Translations under genes and position numbers: made by a program | The notes under the pieces: model-generated | Told to the model about the DNA's origin: nothing | Seen by the model: only the letters and a program-made list of their open reading frames with translations | The model's database searches: none | Assembly (NCBI GenBank): GCA_964036275.1 | Contig: OZ038435.1 | Span: 434,001 to 498,000, forward strand | DNA length: 64,000 nucleotides | Source: Litoditis marina | Taxonomy: Eukaryota > Nematoda > Chromadorea > Rhabditida > Rhabditidae | Direction of reading: 5' to 3' | Shown here: piece after piece, positions 59,901 to 64,000 of the stretch | How the letters are laid out: each line of letters opens with the position of its first letter | How positions within the stretch are numbered: position 1 is the stretch's first letter

Positions 59901-60884
59901 GTTGAAAAACAGCGAAAATCATACGAACACCTGAAAATTGAGCGAAAATTGATGAAAATAGCAGTTTTGAACAGTTTTGGAGGGGTCAGAAGGGGGTATC
60001 GCGAGATTTCAGGAAAAATGAGAGAGCCTTGGTGGTGTATGTTACAATACAATATTGTTGATTTTATTAGTTGAAACTATTAATATTTAATTAGTATATA
60101 GAAATAGGCCGAGCTTCATTACCAGTCGGATATAGAGAATACAATACAATAGTTTATTAGTTATTACGGAAGCAAAATCGGTACAATTCGTCGCAACCTA
60201 TTATTCCTCCAAGTATTAGTATAGTATGAGTATTGAACATATTCAGGGGTGACCACAAGTTGCACGCGTGCAACATTTTTAAGGGGAGGGGGGTCGTAAA
60301 GGCCCCGAGAGGGCATAATTTTTTTTGGAATAATGGCGATTTTTGCCGATTTTCGTGAAATTCACGCAATTTTAAAGAATAATTTAGTATTTTTCGGTGA
60401 ATTTCTATTCTTTAAGGGGGAGGGGTCGTACCGGGGTTGGGGTCGGTCAACTTTTTGGTCACCCCTGAACATATTTAGTTAGGGGTTAGGCACAGCGATA
60501 CCACAGTACATAGCAATGGGTATGGGAAATAAAAAAAGCTGTTGTACTCTGATCTCTATACAATTCACGAATTTCGATCGGAAAACGACGTGATCAAACT
60601 GCAAACGCAGATAGCGCAAAATACACCGTATAGGGTTGCCTTGGAATCGTGGCTTCTCGGAGCAAATTCATGAACAGAGCGTGACTAAACTCTGTTGATC
60701 TCAAATTTGGCATAGCGTGAGCCGCTCTTTTCTTCAAATCAAGAATATGCATTTGAAAACTGCATACTGTCAGTGATATATTTTGATAATCGTGCTCTTC
60801 AGTTTCTACACTGGTTCGCTCAAGGGCTATTTTTCGCCAACGTCAAAAACGGAGGAGATCATACTACTGCTTCTTATCAGTGAG
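56939..60884 (+). CDS. TTC7: TTC7, N-terminal 325 codons only
   Basis: Exons: 56939-56999, 57380-57502, 57668-57822, 58053-58152, 58470-58613, 58874-58930, 59219-59312, 59636-59794, 60803-60884. The start MSAKLRGGRLEAEVDRARTE, then NWNRLTELLPSIKSK, LEAHMLLAKTHYACAQYAQA, LRLVAEAYAIKGLCLEAQD and FYTGSLKGYFSPTSKTEEII-LLLLISE follow TTC7A/B closely. TTC7 is the TPR scaffold that, with EFR3 and FAM126, places PI4KIIIalpha at the plasma membrane. The family is normally over 800 aa. After the ninth exon comes a good donor (GTGAGT), but no further TTC7 exon is found before the window ends. Without splicing there, the frame ends after 10 more codons. Confidence 0.88.
57836..57988 (+). mobile_element. 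MITE family C copy in TTC7 intron 3
   Basis: CATACACCAGTAAGGTCCGA at the left, 13 nt after the exon 3 donor; internal GTGGTCCGTTTTTGAATC matches the family. Confidence 0.55.
58308..58420 (+). repeat. 38-bp tandem repeat, three copies
   Basis: Each unit begins TTCCATTGATTACTTGTGAA and ends CCTACGTTTTACCGG; units start at 58308, 58346 and 58384 with no visible mismatch until the last bases. Confidence 0.9.
59831..60041 (+). mobile_element. Palindromic MITE with CATACACC ends
   Basis: CATACACCGCCAAGGTCTCT at the left and AGAGCCTTGGTGGTGTATG at the right. A TTAC on both sides may be part of the target duplication. Termini resemble family C, so it may use the same hAT-like transposase. Confidence 0.6.
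60125..60170 (-). repeat. Retroposon-like 3' tail in TTC7 intron 8
   Basis: Minus strand AACTAATAAACTATTGTATTG then GTATTCTC. Confidence 0.35.
60244..60467 (+). mobile_element. hAT-type MITE with CAGGGGTGACCA ends and 8-bp target duplication
   Basis: 224 bp. Perfect 12-bp terminal inverted repeats CAGGGGTGACCA / TGGTCACCCCTG. Exact 8-bp duplication AACATATT at 60236-60243 and 60468-60475. CAGGGGTG is a classic hAT terminus. No coding capacity. Confidence 0.9.
60540..60633 (+). mobile_element. MITE family B copy in TTC7 intron
   Basis: Right half GTGATCAAACTGCAAACGC followed by ACACCGTATAG; left half diverged. Confidence 0.45.
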
Positions 60885-61358
60885 GTGAGTACTTATTTTT
60901 CTGTCAACCAAGTGTAACGATATAGCTTCACTATCTAATTGTTGTTTCTGTGTAACTATTTTCTCTCGCTTTATATATCAGCGAAGTGCATTTGTATTCG
61001 GTACGAAGTTTGCGGTGTTAATTTTTGTTTCCGTATCACATACACAATCAGTTTTAAGTTTTTGCATTTGTATTGGGTACGATGTATCGATTTCTATGTT
61101 TTTACGCGGTGTAAAGCGTTTCACGGTTCACTGATCATTCCGGAACCGCTGTGGTGCGCGTGAAATCTGGTTATTTGGAGCGGAAGTTTGCCGTGGCTAT
61201 GGATACGCATTCATCTCATCTCAGCTGAGCTAGTACTATTTCTCAATATCATCTGAAAATCTTCGTTTGTGGGATATTCGTCGATTCTAGTCAACCATAT
61301 TCCATTGCCCTTGACTTTACTACGTGTATTTTTCTACTGTATTCGGTGTTGTTCTATC

Positions 61359-63176
61359 ATGACTCACGAGAAAACAGCCAATCAAGAAACTGTAGACGCG
61401 GAGGAGGAGAGGAATCCCTTCCTGGTCGTTGGCTCGAAACAGCCGGCTTCGGCCTCCGACTCCAGTGAATCTATCGATTTCACCAACCTCGAAAGCTGTT
61501 CGCTGCCGGTGCTGGACATTGAGCAGCAGCTGCAGAACATCATGAACTGTATTCTGCCGCCCTCCACCTGGGAAGAAGAGGGTCAGACGTGGAGACAACA
61601 GACGTCCACTGCGCCCGCGACCAGAATGGACCTGGCTGCCCTGGAGGAGCGATTCGACCGCCAATTGGCCGAGAGGGACGCCAAACCGTTTGGGGTATGC
61701 CCCGTGAGACGACAGCTCTACAACCAGCTGTTTGGTTAGTTGTGTCGATTCTTGGGACCATTGTATCTTTTTTCCTGCGCTTTTCGTACTGATAGTGGTT
61801 TAAAAATTATATATATATATATCACCTAGTCATATATAATCGTATAGGCGTGCCGCACTTTTTTTTGCCTTTGATTCCCCTCAATATCTCATCATAGATG
61901 CTACCCAACATGACTACGTATAAAAAGTGGAAGGGCAGAAAAAATATTCATCCATTGATTTTTGGTGAACAAAAATATGAAAAAACGATGACGTCATCGA
62001 TTTCATTGCAAGCGATTGGCTGAATGAAATCGCATCAAATTTTGATAACATAAATGAACAACAATAGTGAACAACATATCTCGACTAGAAACCCTCAGCA
62101 CCATTTATCGATTGATGGCAATGGTTTGAAAAAAATTTAGAATTGATAGTAACGCACTTTTTTTTGTCGATGATTTCCTTCAAACTTCGCATGTGGATGC
62201 TGCCTAACATAAAAACCTGATGGAAACTAACAGATAGTGAAAAAGTTGATTTATTGATTTTTGGCAAACGAAAATGTGAAAAAACGATGACGTCATCGAT
62301 TGCGTTCTGAGCGAGTGGATGAATGGAACTCGTCTAAATTTTGATAACATAAATGAACAACAACGATGAACAATATGTGACCATTAAAACTTGATACTAC
62401 CATTTATCGATTGATGACGACGGTTTCAAAAAAATTTAGAAGTCAAAACAAGGAAGACGGCCGGTTGCAACTTTCAGAAAAAATCGTCAATTAGTAAAAA
62501 CATCCACTTGGTGAGCTGTGGTCACAGCATAATCAAAAGTTTGCGAGCCTAAGTTAGTTAAATTTTTTTCGTCAATTTTGACGTTTTTTGGCTGTTTTTC
62601 CAGCATAAAACCAGAACTAATGTAACAGTGGTCCGTGCAGTCATAGTATGGGTTCGCCAACTAGAGACAACACTTTTGTTAATAGTTGGTCAAAAATAAT
62701 ATTTATTCGTTTTTGATCTTTGACCTTGCCTAAGGAAGGTCAAAAATTCAAACATGATCTAATTTTTTTTGCTTCCGACCTTTTCAAGACAAGCAGTATT
62801 CATAATTTATCGTGAAAAAATTTCAGAAAAATATCAATCCATTCGCGAGTTATCAGGGTTTCAATTAAAACCCGTACTATGTACGGCGCACCTAGACCTC
62901 CATTTAAGCTATATTGCAGCTAACTTTCTGAGGTTCACTACGGCTCTCTAAATGATCGTGAAGGTCTGAAACTTCCAGGATATAATAAGAAGAGTGTCAT
63001 TGATGATCTACCAAAAAATCAGAGACCAAAGATCAAAAATCAAAAAGTTCGTATTTGATCTCAGAAATAGTGAAAACTATGAGATAACTTCCACAGATCG
63101 AGAAGCAATTAAGAGGGGGGTCTGGGGGTCCACCCCCAGCTAGCGGGGCGCGCGGCGGGAGCCGCGCGACCGGCTA

Positions 63177-63212
<36 letters not shown>

Positions 63213-63969
63213 TGAGTTACAAATCAAGGGTTACGGACAATTTTCATATTTTGTGCCATGCTAAAATGTGGATTTATTTGTGTAGCAGTGAAATCATCTA
63301 CTCTATAAGGTCATAATCCCGAAATTTGCAAGTTTGTGATCTGGAATTATCTTGGCTGGTTGATGACTGGGTTGTTCAGATGAACTGATTCGTCAAACTA
63401 CGGTGACCTGCTGTGAGCGAGGTCTGTTGCTACATAGAGTGCGGGATGAGGCACGCATGAGTTTCCTCGCCTATCAGACTCTGTTGGAGAGTGCGATTGC
63501 CTACGGACTACGAAAGGCAATCTCGGTGGAGAATGAACAAAATCAGGCAGTTTATGAGAGAGACGCTGAGAGGGCTAAGAATAAGGAACTGAAACTGGAG
63601 TGAGTCCTAGTTTGCGTACTCGTACTCGAAGACCTGGTATTTCGATGGTATCGTTAAAAAAATCACGTATTTGTATTATTCTAGATCAAGGACGTCCCTG
63701 TGAACTAATCACTGTGCCAACCAATAAATAAGTGGAAAAATTCATTTCTCAGTTGGGAAACTCTTGTGTGCAGTCAGATCTTCAGGGTGCTCCAGCTGCA
63801 AAAGCGGCTAGCTGCTGATCGTGCTGCCGCTGAGGAGGAACTGGTGATTCTGGAGCAGCGGATGAAGGACGAGAACGAACGACTACTCGAAGCTAATAAG
63901 ACGTTCAAGAATCAACTACAGACAATTCTCCAAATGGAACATGCTACCCCACCTTCTATTGAGCTGTGA
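61359..63969 (+). CDS. DNALI1: Axonemal dynein light intermediate chain p28, complete
   Basis: Exons 61359-61734, 63380-63599 and 63786-63969; 259 aa, against 258 in human by recall. Landmarks: IEQQLQNIMNCILPPSTWEE, TSTAPATRMDLAALEERFDR, GVCPVRRQLYNQLF joined to DELIRQTTVTCCERGLLLHR, VRDEARMSFLAYQTLLESAI, then a C-terminal coiled coil (LQKRLAADRAAAEEELVILE onward). Known role: light chain of single-headed inner dynein arms, needed for motile cilia and sperm flagella. It lies on the same strand as TTC7, 475 bp after its last visible exon. The frame is open for 30 codons upstream, but this ATG gives the family length. Intron 1 holds a Helitron. Confidence 0.95.
61822..63177 (+). mobile_element. 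Non-autonomous Helitron, 1356 bp
   Basis: Starts TC (61822) and ends CTAG (63174-63177), inserted between A and T of a host (TA)n tract that is present on both sides. A GC hairpin CGCGCGGC-GGGA-GCCGCGCG lies just upstream of the 3' end. These are the diagnostic Helitron features. No Rep/helicase frame. The left part holds a direct duplication of about 300 bp. Confidence 0.85.
61850..62445 (+). repeat. Direct duplication of about 300 bp inside the Helitron
   Basis: Copies at about 61850-62142 and 62148-62442 share AAAAAACGATGACGTCATCG, TTTTGATAACATAAATGAAC and ACCATTTATCGATTGATG in the same order, diverged by substitutions. Confidence 0.75.
63178..63212 (+). repeat. (TA)n microsatellite
   Basis: About 17 TA units; right-hand part of the tract split by the Helitron. 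Confidence 0.9.
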
Positions 63970-64000
63970 CCGTCGAATACCTGTTTAGATGCTGTTTCAC

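Larger units (their letters stand above)
61735..63379 (+). other. DNALI1 intron 1
   Basis: Almost entirely a Helitron flanked by a TA microsatellite; no gene inside. Confidence 0.7.

Noticed and set aside
61269..61358. Upstream in-frame start for DNALI1
   Set aside because: The extra 30 residues are hydrophobic and unlike the family; the ATG at 61359 gives the expected length.

Overview
This is metazoan nuclear DNA: AT-rich, with spliced genes (GT-AG introns), AATAAA poly(A) signals and many short DNA transposons in introns and spacers. Axonemal dynein light chain p28, TTC7, MEAK7 and a PNPLA6/7-type lysophospholipase point to an invertebrate animal with motile cilia. I cannot name the species. 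All gene models were built by hand from splice signals, reading phase and remembered family sequence; no search was run.

Layout. (1) 1-1513, + strand: the last five exons of an unidentified Ser/Tyr/His/Asp-rich protein. (2) 2397-2870, +: a possible 50-residue protein. (3) 2997-19022, +: a four-pass membrane protein resembling TMEM272, with an 11.7-kb first intron full of transposon copies. (4) 19023-26941: no gene seen. (5) 28601-47736, +: a complete 34-exon neuropathy target esterase / PNPLA6-7 gene (1283 aa, three cyclic-nucleotide-binding-like domains and a patatin catalytic domain). (6) 49030-53899, - strand: a 9-exon MEAK7-like TLDc protein, tail-to-tail with PNPLA6/7. (7) 54474-55215, +: a 51-aa TOM5-like membrane protein. 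(8) 55442-56609, +: TIMM8. (9) 56939-60884, +: the N-terminal 325 codons of TTC7. (10) 61359-63969, +: a complete DNALI1 (p28), whose intron 1 carries a Helitron.

Functions. PNPLA6/7 is an ER-anchored lysophospholipase. MEAK7 acts at lysosomes in mTOR signalling. TTC7 is a scaffold of the plasma-membrane PI4KIIIalpha complex. TIMM8, and perhaps the TOM5-like protein, serve mitochondrial protein import. DNALI1 belongs to inner dynein arms. They do not form one pathway, but items 7-9 are closely spaced on one strand (226 and 329 bp apart).

Most notable signals: an 8-bp target-site duplication that copied the 3' splice site of PNPLA6/7 exon 27 when a hAT-like MITE inserted; a GC-rich array in PNPLA6/7 intron 1 built from hairpins sharing the heptamer GCGNAGC (GNA triloops); 3' splice acceptors 1-43 nt upstream of nearly every start codon, compatible with spliced-leader trans-splicing; decayed tandem copies of PNPLA6/7 exon ends; and nine perfect copies of a 22-bp repeat whose core matches a local MITE terminus.
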